From Glandiceps talaboti (taxonomy: Eukaryota > Hemichordata > Enteropneusta > Spengelidae), in contig NC_135557.1 in assembly GCF_964340395.1 (NCBI RefSeq), positions 3,791,216-3,855,215 of the forward strand: 64,000 bases of DNA. The letters are read 5' to 3'. The stretch's first letter is position 1, and every line of letters starts with the position of its first letter. This document shows positions 45,223-56,780 of this stretch, piece after piece. The notes beneath the pieces were generated by a model. That model made no database searches, was not told the origin of the DNA, and saw only the letters and a program-made list of their open reading frames with translations. The translations under genes and the position numbers were made by a program.

Positions 45223-46924
45223 TATTCTTTGAATGTTTATATAGTCTTTTTATATAGTTAATTAAAGTTGATATTTAATCATATTTCTGTGTGTCCTGGA
45301 GTTCATTACAGCAAGCCATCCCCACAGATCACATTAAGGGTTCTCTGTCCCCCCGACTTACCCACAGTTTGTCACATTTTAGCCTGCAAAACTCAGGCAC
45401 GGGAATATTCCCAAAATTCAAGATATTGTCTATTCATTCACAAAAGTGGTGAAAGACGATTTCTCTACAATGCTAAATGCAAATACCCTTAGATGGCCCT
45501 GCTGTTCTTCTGTTTGAGCCAGCCCAAGCAACTGAACACTGGTTGACAAAAGGACAGAGGTCAAGACGACCAACACTGATGGACAATTACGTGTAAATGT
45601 AATGAACTATCGGTAACTATCAGAGAATGGTAATCATGCAATACTGTGGGCAAGTAGGTTTGCCCTTATGACAATTGTAGTTCACTTGCCTTATGGACAA
45701 GTAGTCAGTAAAGTTAATTTTGAGTCCCGCCATTATAATATTAATCATGACCTATGTACATATGGAAAGATACAGACTTCTAGAACACAGTGTTAATATA
45801 TATGTTTGGGGATAATAATGCCTGTGACTATTACAGCCAAAATGTGGATAAACATTCAAAATGGACACATATATGACTAGCAACAAAAACCATTACCCAT
45901 AGCAACAGTCAAAATAATGGCATTTTCTTGAAAACAGTCACCACTCTGACTTGGCAAGCCAGCAAAGTTGAAATTGTCTAGTACTTAGTGCAAGCAGAAG
46001 AGTTAATAGTCAACTAAATTGAATACACAATAAAATATTTGAAATACAAAAATATGCATATTGAAGTAATTTACAGGAAATCTCAATCTACTTTTACTAA
46101 AGTTGTCTGTAAGATGTAGTAAATGATCATGAAACTAAATAAGCTTAGTGTTCTTTCTGATGACTTGAGTGTCATACAATGCTAATTCTCATTTAGCTGT
46201 TCTAACATATATAGGCACATGTACGTATTGACGGTATATTTATGCATATGTCAGATGATTCAATATCTATTTAATTTTACAATCACCCTTCATTCTTTGA
46301 AAGAAACAAACTAATATTTGAAAATAGTTTAAACAATATTGGGTGACATATGACCAAAATTTGTCCCGATTGTCATCACTACATATTGAAAATATAAGCT
46401 CCCACATCGGAAGTACGCCTGTTAGAAGGAATGATATAATACATAGTATTGAGAATTTCAGGTGGGAAGTTCCCTCAGAGTTGCCGATGAGAATATCTCA
46501 TGTCTAAATATCTCAGAAAGCTTTTATGGAAGGACAACATCCTGAATTATCAAGATTGAGCATCGGTGGCCCATTTACACTGTACATGTAGCTTCAAGGT
46601 CATACTAATCATGAGTTTATGGACTTCCACTTGTAAAGCATGGGACATGTATTCTGAAAATGATAAAGTTGGTCTCAGCATGGGAGTATCAGTTTGAGAA
46701 TCAGATTTACAATGGAGGACAATATAAAGCTACATAAAATCGCAATGTGAATCTGAGTCTTAATTGTAAGTGTAATGGACTGATCTGCACTGCAGTCTTT
46801 AATGCCAAGGTATTTTTTCAGTGCTTGACTACACACAGAAAGTAAAGACATCCTTGGTGTTGTTATTTCAATCAGTAATAACCTGTTTTTAACTTGTTTT
46901 CCTACCATAAATAGGGGACATGTG
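45223..46924. other. Stretch with one unassigned open segment
   Basis: At 45492-45597 a + frame reads AVLLFEPAQATEHWLTKGQR and SRRPTLMDNYV before TAA. It is protein-like but too short to place, probably an element remnant. Nothing else was recognised. Confidence 0.35.
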
Positions 46925-47085
46925 AAAAAGAATCCCACACACCAATGGGCAGAGATAAAATATCTCACACTCATTGGTTTATTTTTGACCAATTAAGTTC
47001 CCCAACTCGTGTGAGATATTCCATCTCAGCCCATTGGGGGTGTGGGATATTCCATCTCAGCCCATTGGGGGTGTGGGATATTCTA
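46925..47085. repeat. Small foldback with an internal 35-bp duplication
   Basis: The left arm (46929-46971) contains cccacacaccaatgggcaga and ends aaatatctcacac. The right arm (47008-47052) reads gtgtgagatattccatctca then gcccattgggggtgtgggat. The second half of the right arm is repeated directly at 47049-47083. Confidence 0.75.
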
Positions 47086-48229
47086 TTATTTTCTTTTGTC
47101 AGTATTTGTAAGAACTCTGAGATAGGTATAACTGTTCTCCTCTGTCAGAATTTGTTCTGAAATGGTATCATTATCTGAACTACTAGCTGTCACTGTTTTG
47201 ATCTCACTACTGTCAGAATTACTTAGGTTTATTCTTATGCTGAAAATGTGTTTGTTTGGTCAAAAATCTATAATTCCAGATTACTGAACATATTGAGCTG
47301 ATATTTATTGGGTATACCTCTCGGGCGAAGTCGATGAACTGAATTCACAACATGATGATCCCATTGGCAATGTACACAAATTAGGTTGAAAACCCCCAAT
47401 ATAGGTCAAAAACTTGATATCATGACCACTGTACCCCAACACTTCAGAATCGGTACATCAAATCAGAATACAGCAAATTTGTGGCAGTTGAAGTCAAGCA
47501 ATAGTTGACAAACTTGTACTTTTCTTCCCATTTGTTATGGTATTAACATTAGATAAGACAATTAGATCAAGATATTGATGATAGTAGATGACCACCAACA
47601 GATTAAATTAAAGCTACAAGCAGTGTTTGCGGGACCCAAGTGGTTTGCACAGCAGGCAATGATGTGCTGTATGGAGGTTGGAGTAGTCTTCCTTCTACAC
47701 AACAAATTGTAAAGTTATCTATAGACTAGTTTCAGAGAAGAACATTTTTAAAATTAAAAATGATTTGGAGGAAAATCCAACATCGCCGCTTGATTTCCTA
47801 AATTTATGATTGCCATGAAACTATGCTTTGAAATTTTTTCTCGTTTTCAAACTTTATAGTTGTCAAATAGTTGTATTGTATTTACTTGTTTACAAAGCAT
47901 ATTTTGAATATCTCAATGAGGAAATGACTTACTAAATTATTTTCTGAATGAATTCAGAATGGGAAATGATAAAAGAAAGAATGATTCACTTCTCAATTAG
48001 TTTTGAAGTTTTCCTTTAAATTTTACTTTGAAAACTTATTTACTTATCTTTTAACAAAAAATCTACATTTTTGAATGTTTAGTTATTTGCCTGTTTTTTT
48101 ATTTGTAATATACATGTACAACACCATTTGACTGTTTTTATAGGTGTGGCTTTGTCACTAGGCATCTTTACATACAATTTTTTTTTTTTTTTTTTTGCAC
48201 TGACCAAACCATCATCTTGTCTTTGCAAA
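47086..48229. other. Unannotated stretch
   Basis: No supportable gene, RNA or repeat. A T run of about 17 at 48179-48196 precedes the duplicated module. Confidence 0.5.
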
Positions 48230-48401
48230 TATGACGGCATGTGACTTTTGCTAAGGGCTTGGCCTAGGGCAAGTTTTGTTAATGTATTTTGAACAAAATC
48301 TGTTCCTCAAGAAATATCCCTTTAAAATTTCAGCCTAAATCACGGTTTGTCCCTCGATTTTTGAGATGTACCTTTTTTGAAGAAAATAAAGATTTTCACA
48401 T

Positions 48402-49812
48402 CAAATCAAGGGCATGAGACAACAATACTGGTGTCTATAACAATATTGAATAACATGAATAAAGACAATATCAAAAGAATCCATCAAGTTCTTGTTTATA
48501 ATTATTTCAGTATCTTGAATCGATGATTAATACTCTACTTATAATTATACACAGAGAAATACATATTAATTAACTCGATCTAATCACACTGGAATATAAA
48601 TAGAATACACAGGATGCTGTGCTGTGGACTGCTGTGGCATTTACTGATTGAATAGTGCCCCAACAGTCATAGAATTTATACATCTCTGTCTTGTCACTCG
48701 ATCACAAGCTCGAATGATTTGAAGCTTAAATGTCCATGAAAGTACTGGAATTTGAAAATTCAACCTCCATGAACTCAGCATTTGCTCAATTTGCTAAAAA
48801 GAAGGGGTAGGACACTTTGGCACTCTTTTTCATCGTATGCGTGTGACAACACATCACCCTCGTTCACGGACGCTTTCTGTTTTGGTCAAACTTACGAGTA
48901 TTTGTTTAAACAGCCAAAAGATGCTGTTACATTTTCTCCTTTATTCAAAGTGTATATTTAGAAGACAAACAGATACGACTACTAATGTTCATTGGATATT
49001 TTCATGTAATTTTATGAATAGAATGTAATCGACTGCGTTCAAGCCTACCACAACTCTTCGGCACCAAATATTGATTAAAGTAAAATATTATCAATTGTAT
49101 TTTTCTTTATTTCCCTTGCAAAAGACACGAGTCTGAGCTTCAGTTCAACTAATATGCTGTTTCGGTATTCTGTTTTAATGTCCCACAAACTCCACAATGT
49201 ACTGTAACATGCGAAATATATATCTCACCACAAGAGGGCAGCAGGTGGTATCAAGCTTTGAGAGAAAATTGATGGGTCACATGTTCGATTTGAAGCGTCC
49301 TGATTGATTTATTCGATGCCGTGTCCTACCCCACTGTATTACTAGTTTAAGCAAGGGATGCATTTGAGCTCGAGCACAGCAAGCTCAGCTATCGTGAGAG
49401 TACAAAGCATCAATTTTGGACCATGATTGTGTTCCATTAATGTTGGTAACAGATAAAGCATTCCATAAACTTTCTTTTTCTTTATTCTTTTTTGGAGTCT
49501 GCCATATTTTATATAAACTTTTTCTGTGATTATTAAAAATGTTTCATTTTTTTAAGAGACCAGAAAGTGTACCAATACATACATACCGGAGTACATATAA
49601 TATTAATTTTTAATTATTCCATTTCTGGCATTATACCCAAAGTAACAAATATGTGTAGATGTCTATAATGAGTTTATTAAAATATATTATAAATAAAAAA
49701 GTAAGTATGTAAATGTGATTCATAGTTAAATTGGGCCTTTATATCATTATAAAGACTGTCATCATTTTCATTTTTGGGTTTCACCAGAATTGTTGTCTCA
49801 TGCCCCTGATTG
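48402..49812. mobile_element. 1.4-kb TIR element inserted in copy 1
   Basis: The ends are inverted repeats of about 31 bp: caaatcaagggcatgagaca on the left and, in reverse complement, caatcaggggcatgagacaa on the right. Both continue caa(t/c)a(a/t)tctggtg. Copy 2 joins ttttcacat directly to aatttgcatatcc (54443-54463), the empty site. No coding capacity is recognised, so the element is non-autonomous. It may be nested with other repeats. Confidence 0.65.
49228..49242 (+). promoter_or_regulatory. CTCF-like motif
   Basis: CCACAAGAGGGCAGC matches the bilaterian CTCF core CCASYAGRKGGCRSY at all but one position. It lies inside the 1.4-kb TIR element. Motif match only. Confidence 0.3.
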
Positions 49813-49924
49813 AATTTGCATATCCTGATTAGATCATCATTGGAGCCAAAACACAGCCCTTTAGTGAGATCATTGGATTTCACACACGGATAGACAGAAA
49901 GGCACACAACCAGGCATGGTAGCC

Positions 49925-50125
49925 CAGCAACAATTACACTGACCATGGCAATGAGGAAAAAACTACAACAAGGATGCATAATTTACCCCCATAGCTGTAA
50001 TAACCCTGACAGTGTCTGCACAGGAGTCCCAACTAACACATATTTTGGAGTAAGTGCAGCCAAGCTTACATACTCAATGAGATCTCACAGGTATACCACA
50101 ATTGCACCATTGAAGCAAAGAAAGT
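49925..50125 (+). repeat. Left inverted arm, copy 1
   Basis: It contains ctacaacaaggatgcataat, ccctgacagtgtctgcacag and caactaacacatattttgga. Its reverse complement aligns with 53030-53195 at about three-quarters identity. Confidence 0.8.
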
Positions 50126-50239
50126 ACCCACCCATCCAACCCACATGCACCTATACCCACCCCAACACCCTCCTAATCACACCCACACCTATGCACACAC
50201 ACTCAAACACACAACCATAAATCGACCAAATATAACTCT

Positions 50240-50530
50240 ATTCCTGACATTATTCTATAACTACCATTATTCTATCCTAACATATAACTCTATATCCAAC
50301 ATAATTCTATTCCCAACATAATTCTATATAATTCTATATCTAACTTAATTTTATTCCCAACTTAATTCCATATCTAACATAATTCTATTCCCAACTTAAT
50401 TCTATATTCTACATCTAACATAATATCTATATAATTCTATACTTAACATAATTATATAATTTATCTAACATAATATCTAATTCTACACCTAAACATAATA
50501 TCTATACAATTCTAACTATAGCATATGTAC
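50240..50530. repeat. Degenerate AT-rich satellite, copy 1 version
   Basis: Irregular copies of tctatatctaacataatt and tattcccaacttaattc, the same units that form the longer array at 54920-55875. Confidence 0.85.
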
Positions 50531-50574
50531 ATTCTAACTAACATACCTACAATCTTACCTACACCTATCAACCC

Positions 50575-50860
50575 ACCCCCACACACATACACACACACAT
50601 ATATATAATATACACATACAACACGCACACACGTTCAACACATATACACACAACACACACATATATACACCACACACATACACATTCATACACACATTCA
50701 TACATTCAACACATACATGCACAAACATACATACAATATACACACATATACAATGTACATACACACACATACAACACACGCACAACATTACACATACAAC
50801 ATATCACACACACACACACATAAACTCACACATACACACACTGCATGTATTCTCCCTAAC
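50575..50860. repeat. CA-rich (ACACAT/ACATAC) low-complexity tract
   Basis: Imperfect ca/cata repeats. Open frames here on either strand are low-complexity artefacts. Confidence 0.9.
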
Positions 50861-50986
50861 ATATGCATATCTATCATCCAACCAACCAAAATACCTAGTA
50901 TATATGGACCTCTATGTACTATATACACCTATCAACCCACCTATATGTATGTATGTATCAGACTGAGTATCTACATAACTGCCTAG

Positions 50987-52560
50987 AGATTTTATCTAAC
51001 AACTGCTAAGTTTGTATACATTATAAACACTTTACTTGAAATTATCTACTTTTCTTTCTATGTTTATGTTGTACTTTCAACCTTAGTATTCTGTGTAATT
51101 AATAGTCTTTACTTAACATTTGAAGTGTAACTTCTTTGTAAATGAGCCAGAGTCCTTGAAATGCAAATAAACTTCTACTGTAACAGTAACTATATACTAT
51201 CATTGTTAGCCTATCTACATAGCTGCCTTTTGTCATACCTGTACATCATTGGCACATCATAATATGAAATGGATTACACTAATCAATGGTAAATGAAATA
51301 AGTATCAACAAACACTAACCAGTATTAAGTGAATGATAAGCAGGCACACTTATACAGGCTTACAGAAAAATGTTGTCAAGGTAACTGACTGACTGACTGA
51401 CAGTGTTATCTATGATAAACTTTTCAAATGAAACATTAAACTTGAAATGTATGACAGATTCAAATTATCCAGTCTTCACATATATCTCTGAATAAATGAA
51501 TAAATAAATGGACCAGTTTCAACCAAACCAGGCACAACTGTGTGTTTTGCTTTCGTTTTGGTCTGTTATTTCAAGTTTTTTTTGGTTATTTTTATATCAT
51601 ATTACTGTATATGCTTTCCTTGGGCCTCGAACTCGACTAGTTTGAACAAACTATTTTTGTGGTCCAGCCAGAAGTTCAAGTTATTCTTTTATATATACTT
51701 TTTTTCTCATTGGTGTTGTGATTACTTGATTATTTCATTTTCCTCACTTGATATGTAAATTTTTTTTTCGACCTCTGGCAAATAAATAAAATAATAATAA
51801 TAATAACTGTCAGATACTGTAGTCTAGGTATGTACACAATAAGGACCTAATGGCAGTAACATTATTTGTCTTAAAAATTCAGAATAGGAATAAAGATGTA
51901 TATTGGAAATGTGTCTGTGAGAAGAAAACTTGTGAAGTTAGTTAGTTAATTAGTTTGTTAATTCATTAGCAAGTTAGTTGGTTGGTTAGTTTGTTACTTA
52001 GGTAAATAACAAGCCTTCATCCCAACATCATACTCCAAATAACTCCTTATTCCTTCTCTGAATTTGTTAGGAAAAATATGTCATTATTTGGATAAACTAC
52101 ATGTAAGACATGCACTTGAACAATTTGGGTAACATATATGTAGAGGCCAAATGTCAATGTCCCATGCAGAAAATTCATCATTGATAATGTACCGAGTGCA
52201 TGTAGACATTCAAATGAGATCTCTATCCATTAAGCTTCCTGGCAGCAGGAAAATCCAATATGGCCACTCAAAAAAAGCTTCCATCCTTATAAAATAGGGT
52301 AGACACTTGAAGGGAATCTCTATACATGACTTTTCGAGTTATACAATACCTAGTACATAGTAATTCATTCACCTTCATCTCTCTAACAAACTAAATAAAA
52401 CTAATCAATGTTCAAACTAACAAACTCACTCTAACTAGCTAAGTTAAACTATAGTCTTCCTAGAAGATATAGAACACACTCAAATACTTTACTTCTGTCT
52501 AATTATAGATTTGAAATTTATTTTCTTTAGTTATGTCAGTTCACAAGGTAAAGTACCGGG
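50987..52560. other. Unannotated interior of copy 1
   Basis: AT-rich sequence between the CA-rich tract and the right arm that has no counterpart in copy 2. No gene recognised. An ATA/ATAA run lies at 51781-51805. Confidence 0.5.
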
Positions 52561-52589
52561 TGAAATAAAGATATAACGCCCTCCCCTCC

Positions 52590-52950
52590 AGACACATACA
52601 CACCCCCCCCCCCCTTCCACCTCCCAACCCCACACACACCTACCGGTATCTACATCTCCCTACACCTATCAATCCATCCATCCCCACTCACACCATGGCA
52701 CACTCACACAAACACATCAACCAGCATACCATATTCTACAAAACATAATTATCTATACACACGAACGTATACAACACATGCATAAAACATACAACACACA
52801 TACAACACACACACAACACGCGTACATACAACACACACTCATACATACAGTCATACATACAACACACATACACAATCATGCACACACAACAGACACAACA
52901 CATATACAACATACACAACACACATAGATACACACATGCAACACAGAACA
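52590..52950. repeat. C-run and CA-rich low-complexity tract
   Basis: A C run at 52602-52613, then acacac and catacaacaca repeats up to the right inverted arm. The equivalent of 55985-56190 in copy 2. Confidence 0.9.
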
Positions 52951-53029
52951 ACCACACAGTCACCACTCCACTCCTAGGGTACCACCACCCCACCAATACC
53001 ACCATCCCAACCCCCTCCCCACTCCTTTC

Positions 53030-53195
53030 TCTGCTGTCAGTGGTACAATCGTGAGGTACCTGTGAGTCATCACTAAGCATGTGAGCTTGGTGCCTAACTC
53101 CAAAATATGTGTTGGTTGCGGAGAGTCTTGCACAAACAGTCAGGGTCACACAGCTATGTGGGATATATGTATCACATCCTTATTGTAGCACACAC
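53030..53195 (-). repeat. Right inverted arm, copy 1
   Basis: The reverse complement of the left arm at 49925-50125. The shared core in this orientation is tccaaaatatgtgttggttg. It also carries gtgagcttggtgcctaactc. Confidence 0.8.
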
Positions 53196-53450
53196 CCCAT
53201 GGCCTAGACTGTCGACAGTCGCTCGCGCCTTTTTTTCCTCCGTTTTATCTAAACTCCGATCCGGCGCAACACTAGTCTAATCGCAAACTGATATCGAGGG
53301 CCGATTGCTCGGCCTTCGGCCCTCGACCATTCGGGCCTTCGGCCCTCAATATCAGTTTGCGATTATACTGCTAGTGTTGCGCCGGATCGGAGTTTAGATA
53401 AAACGTAGCAAAAAAAGGTGCGAGCGACTGTCGACAGTCTACCCATGGCC
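53196..53450. mobile_element. 237-bp foldback MITE with 9-bp target duplication
   Basis: The element spans 53205-53441 and is flanked by direct repeats CCCATGGCC at 53196-53204 and 53442-53450. Copy 2 has a single ccccatggccctatgg at the same place, the empty site. The arms are about 105 bp, starting tagactgtcgacagtcgctc and continuing ttttatctaaactccgatcc and ggcgcaacactag. The short loop contains nested gggccttcggccctc palindromes. A 9-bp duplication with long inverted ends is typical of Mutator-like (MULE) elements; that assignment is inference. Confidence 0.9.
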
Positions 53451-54564
53451 CTGTGGTCATGTTGCTGTTGCAGTCTAAAAGTGTCCACTTGCAGAAATAC
53501 AAGTATGCTCACCTCAAGGGCTCAATATACATGTACTTGTTTGTAATCTATTACTTTTGTGTCAATTCATAGACCTTCCACCATTATGATACGCATGCAA
53601 CTGTGGTAAACATCAAAGGATCTCTAAATTGTTTTTGTACGATGTTTGTTTGCATACATTAAGCTACATATTAAGCATTTCCTGTCTTTTTCCAAGTTGT
53701 TTACACTCTGTGACTATATAATTGATAGTTGCTTGTTATTATCTGATATGTTTTTGACTAAATTTATCAACCATTTCAAAGTTTACAACTGGTTGTGAAG
53801 ACCCCAACAAGATATATAGTATTTTAGGTAAATGGATACATAGTCTTGTCGTGTATGTTGTTGTTCTATGACATGAAAAGAAGAATTGATTACATAAGCT
53901 GTCCATTGTTTGCGATTGTTGCAGTACGCTTTGAGTACTGACAGTGTTTCATTTGTTATGAGCATAATTACAAAATACTGTGGCACAGAAAAACTACCTG
54001 TCAATTTTATTTTGAAGAACATTTGAGAACTAAACCTCCTGAAAATTTCAAGTGAATCCACCAAGAGTTGTTCTAAAATCTTTGTAAGACTTTGCAATGC
54101 TTTTTACTATGCAATCCAAATACCTTGGTGTTTTGTCCCACTGTATATAAAGCATGATATAGTGTATAAACACTGTATTTGCCACCCAGACGGCTATGCT
54201 TATCTGGTTTAATAATGAAAAGATCTCAATAATGTTTTTTGCACTGCCCTATACCACCATGTTGTTTTTGGAAATATACGCTGTTGCATGACTCTTGCTA
54301 AGGGCTTGGTCATGATAGGGCAAGATTTGTTAATGTATTTTGAACAAAATCTGCTCCTCAAAAATATCACTTTAAAATTTCAGCCTAAATCACAGTAGGT
54401 CCCTCGATTTCTGAGATGTACCTTTTTGAAGAAAATTTAGATTTTCACATAGAATTTGCATATCCCTCATTAGATCATCATTGGAGCCAAAACACAGACC
54501 TATAGTGAGATTATTCGATTTCACACACAGATAGACAGACAGACACACAACCAGGCATGGTAGC

Positions 54565-54765
54565 CCAGCAACAATTTACACTGGCCATGGCAATGAGGAA
54601 AAAACTACAACAAGGATGCATAATTTACCCCCATAGCTGTAATAACCCTGACAGTGTCTGCACAGGAGTCCCAACTAACACATATTTTGGAGTAAGTGCA
54701 GCTAAGCTTACATACTCAATGAGATCTCACAGGTATACCACAATTGCACCATTGAAGCAGAGAAA
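54565..54765 (+). repeat. Left inverted arm, copy 2
   Basis: About 97% identical by eye to 49925-50125 and in the same orientation. Confidence 0.85.
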
Positions 54766-54919
54766 GTGCCCACCCATCCAACCCACATGCACCTATACCC
54801 ACCCCAACACCCTCCTAACCACATCCACACCTATATATGCACACACACTCATAAACACACACTCAAACACACAACCATAAATCAACCAAACATTAACTCT
54901 ATTCCTGACATTATTCTAT

Positions 54920-55875
54920 ATATATCTAACATAATTCTATATCTAACATAATTCTATATCTAACATAATTATATATCTAACATAATTTTATTCCCAACTT
55001 AATTCTATGTTCTATATCTAACATAATTCTATATCTAACATAATTCTATATCTAACATAATTCTATATCTAACATAATTCTATATCTAACATAATTATAT
55101 ATCTAACATAATTCTATATCTAACATAATTTTATTCCCAACTTAATTCTATGTTCTATATCTAACATAATTCTATATCTAACATAATTCTATATCTAACA
55201 TAATTCTATATCTAACATAATTATATATCTAACATAATTTTATTCCCAACTTAATTCTATGTTCTATATCTAACATAATTCTATATCTAACATAATTCTA
55301 TATCTAACATAATTCTATATCTAACATAATTATATATCTAACATAATTCTATATCTAACATAATTTTATTCCCAACATAATTCTATGTTCTATATCTAAC
55401 ATAATTCTATATCTAACATAATTATATATCTAACATAATTATATATCTAACATAATTCTATATCTAACATAATTCTATATCTAACATAATTATATATCTA
55501 ACATAATTCTATATCTAACATAATTTTATATCGAACATAATTCTATATCTAACATAATTTTATTCCCAACTTAATTCTATGTTCTATATCTAACATAATT
55601 CTATATCTAACATAATTCTATATCTAACATAATTATATATCGAACATAATTTTATTCCCAACTTAATTCTATGTTCTATATCTAACATAATTCTATATCT
55701 AACATAATTCTATATCTTACATAATTTTATTCCCAACTTAATTCTATGTTCTATATCTAACATAATTCTATATCTAACATAATTATATATCTAACATAAT
55801 TCTATATCTTACATAATTTTATTCCCAACTTAATTCTATGTTCTATATCTAACATAATTCTATATGTAACATAAT
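54920..55875. repeat. 17-bp AT-rich satellite with higher-order spacing
   Basis: Tandem tatatctaacataattc units are broken at intervals by ttttattcccaacttaattc followed by tatgttc, at about 54985, 55130, 55238, 55365, 55560, 55645, 55726 and 55821. This divides the array into irregular higher-order blocks. Confidence 0.93.
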
Positions 55876-55984
55876 ATCTAATTCTACACCTAAACATAAT
55901 ATCTATACAATTCTAACTATAGCATATGTACAATTCTAACTAACATATCTACAATATCTTACCTACACCTATCAATCCACCCAC

Positions 55985-56190
55985 CCCCCACACATACACG
56001 CACATTCATACAACACACCCACATACAACATACACGCACATTCAACACACATACATACACACATTCATACACACATACATATCAACACACATACATACAT
56101 ACATACATACATACATACATACAACACACACAATCATGCACGCACAACATACACAACACATATAGATACACACACATGCAACACAGAACA
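55985..56190. repeat. CA-rich (ACACAT) low-complexity tract, copy 2
   Basis: acac and cataca repeats including a clean (CATA)n run at 56090-56122. Confidence 0.92.
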
Positions 56191-56264
56191 ACCACACAAT
56201 CACCACTCTAAGGGTACCACCACCCCACCAATACCACCATCCCAAACCCCCTCCCCACTCCTTT

Positions 56265-56445
56265 CTCTGCTATCAGCAACGGTACAATCGTGAAGTACCT
56301 GTGAGTCTTCACTAAGCATGTGAGCTTGGTGCCTAACTCCAAAATATGTGTTGGTTGCGGGAGTCTTGCACAAACAGTTGGGGGTCACACGGCTATGTGG
56401 GATATGTATCACATCCTTATTGTAGCACACGTACACCCCATGGCC
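56265..56445 (-). repeat. Right inverted arm, copy 2
   Basis: Nearly identical to 53030-53195. The reverse complement of the copy 2 left arm at about three-quarters identity. Confidence 0.85.
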
Positions 56446-56780
56446 CTATGGTCATGTTGCCGTTGCAGTCTAACAGTGTCCACTTGCAGAAATACAGGTA
56501 TGCTCACCTCGCCATGTGTTTTTTTCATAAACATAAATTAGCATAACCATGTATAATCAGAGTGCTGTTCAATGGAAATGCCACAGTTGCATATCCTGCT
56601 GGTGGAAAGTCTATGCTCAGTCTCAATAAGTGTACATTTACAAAATAAAATTTCAAGTGTTATCAGCATAATTACAAAATACTGTGGCACAGAAAAACTA
56701 CCTGTTAATTTTATTTTGAACAACATTTGAGAACTAAAGCTCCTGAAAATTTCAAGTGAATCCACCAAGAGTTGTTCAAG

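Larger units (their letters stand above)
48230..54085. repeat. Copy 1 of a tandem segmental duplication
   Basis: It starts at the shared cttttgctaagggcttgg region and ends at the shared ccaccaagagttgttc. It is longer than copy 2 because of two insertions (48402-49812 and 53205-53441) and unrelated material between its inverted arms. Sequence shared with copy 2 is about 85-95% identical by eye. Confidence 0.75.
54285..56780. repeat. Copy 2 of a tandem segmental duplication
   Basis: It shares, in the same order as copy 1, the ttaatgtattttgaacaaaa segment, the left inverted arm, the AT satellite and CA-rich interior, the right inverted arm, gtccacttgcagaaataca, and the atgagcataattacaaaata end block (56655-56776). 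It lacks the two insertions seen in copy 1 and so shows the empty sites. Confidence 0.78.

Noticed and set aside
45492-45597. C-terminal-like peptide ending RRPTLMDNYV as a gene end
   Set aside because: Only about 35 codons, no upstream open frame or acceptor I can defend.
49677-49979. 100-codon minus ORF with a hydrophobic start resembling a secreted protein
   Set aside because: It spans the edge of the inserted 1.4-kb element and the inverted arm, so it is a chimera of repeat sequence.
50555-50986. Short ORFs in the CA-rich tracts (also 52736-53149, 56042-56245)
   Set aside because: Low-complexity His/Thr/Cys/Val repeats from CA/CATA sequence.
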